From Motilimonas cestriensis (lineage in GTDB: Bacteria > Pseudomonadota > Gammaproteobacteria > Enterobacterales > CBDFNC01), in assembly GCF_021295315.1 (NCBI RefSeq), contig NZ_JAIMJA010000006.1, positions 62,001 through 126,000 on the forward strand: DNA of 64,000 bases, in the 5' to 3' direction. Positions 63,513-64,000 of the stretch are shown here, piece by piece. Both the position numbers and the translations under genes were made by a program. Each line of letters starts with the position of its first letter. The first letter of the stretch is position 1. The notes under the pieces are model-generated. The model ran no database searches. It saw nothing but the letters and a program-made list of their open reading frames with translations, and was not told the origin of the DNA.

Positions 63513-64000
63513 TTATTTTTTGCGTAATTGGCGTAGCTGACCCATGGTAAAAGTCACAGCGACAATGACGATGATGCCGCGCAAGATCAGCTGTTGGTCT
63601 ACATTCAGCCCCATTAAAATCAAGCCGTTATTAACCATGCCCATAATCAATGCGCCGATCACAGATCCGACAACAGTGCCTTTACCACCGAATAAGCTAG
63701 TGCCGCCAATGATTACCGCTGCAATCACTAACATCAGGTCGTTTTCGCCCAAGGTGTAGCGTGCGCTGTAGAGGCGGCCTGAATATAAAATGCCTGCTAA
63801 TGCCGCGAGAAAGCCATTAATCATCAATACATAAAGCTTTATGCGATTAATATTGATCCCAGAATACATGGCCGAGACTTTATTACCGCCCGTGGCTAAA
63901 ACATGCTTACCAAAGGTGGTATTACGCAGTACAAATGCGCCAATCACAGTCACCACTAAAATCCATACAAATAAGATAGAAAAGGGGCCGATATCGCCAG
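63513..64000 (-). CDS. ABC sugar permease, RbsC/XylH type, cut by window edge
   Basis: C-terminal part of an inner-membrane permease; the reading frame continues past 64000, and the start is outside. RNTTFGKHVLATGGNKVSAMYSGININ and GGTSLFGGKGTVVGSVIGALIMGMVNNGLILMG are typical of BPD_transp_2 sugar permeases (ribose/xylose class). Coupled to the GH3 gene, it may import an oligosaccharide or sugar that the enzyme then splits. The substrate is not shown. Confidence 0.9.
   Translation of the reverse strand, partial: GDIGPFSILFVWILVVTVIGAFVLRNTTFGKHVLATGGNKVSAMYSGININRIKLYVLMINGFLAALAGILYSGRLYSARYTLGENDLMLVIAAVIIGGTSLFGGKGTVVGSVIGALIMGMVNNGLILMGLNVDQQLILRGIIVIVAVTFTMGQLRQLRKK

Overview
The window reads as chromosome of a marine, chitin-degrading gammaproteobacterium of Alteromonadales or Vibrio-like type. 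The evidence is the gene order and protein sequences (rsd-nudC-hemE, yjaG-hupA-purD-purH, fis-dusB-prmA, aroQ-acs, slyD/slyX/fkpA), a moderate A+T content, and three secreted GH18 chitinases. I cannot name the genus. There is no rRNA, tRNA, IS element, prophage or CRISPR array that I can see.

Layout. 1-2181: 5' part of a first GH18 chitinase. 2.8-11.9 kb: SpoU-type methyltransferase, esterase, a copper-protein-like/EAL pair, rlmG, a DUF1543 gene, a lipoprotein esterase, eda and a small membrane protein. 11.9-22.4 kb: yheS, yheV-slyD, two periplasmic/lipoprotein genes, a TldD/PmbA-type protease pair, a WD40 lipoprotein-slyX pair and fkpA. 22.5-38.6 kb: rsd, nudC, hemE, then two tandem chitinases and a dehydrogenase lying inside what is otherwise the enteric rsd-nudC-hemE-yjaG-hupA-purDH order, with a five-unit REP/BIME array between hupA and purD. 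38.9-42.2 kb: a ZntR-like regulator with a metal permease carrying a Cys-Cys repeat, a DUF6929 protein and arfA. 42.2-53.6 kb: fis, dusB, prmA, a LuxR response regulator and a hybrid kinase, aroQ, acs, an exonuclease and a CBS/DUF294 protein. 53.8-57.1 kb: four minor type IV pilin genes. 57.1-64 kb: an MFS transporter, a large SSS-domain sensor kinase resembling CrbS, a GH3 glycosidase and an ABC sugar permease cut by the window edge.

How the genes work together. Two themes stand out. The first is chitin use. All three chitinase genes have the same 5' layout: a sigma70-like promoter, a roughly 205-215 nt leader, and two hairpins with GGA in the loop separated by 21-24 nt. A GGA also lies in the Shine-Dalgarno. 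This looks like CsrA/RsmA-type control. In addition, the last minor pilin gene (56188-57057) carries a Cys/Trp-rich module that matches a putative carbohydrate-binding module in the third chitinase, which suggests a pilus tip that touches chitin. The second theme is acetate: acs has a CRP-like site upstream and sits between a LuxR regulator and an SSS-hybrid kinase, much like the CrbS/CrbR acetate switch. The accB-accC genes usually found between aroQ and prmA are absent, and a kinase/regulator pair occupies that place.
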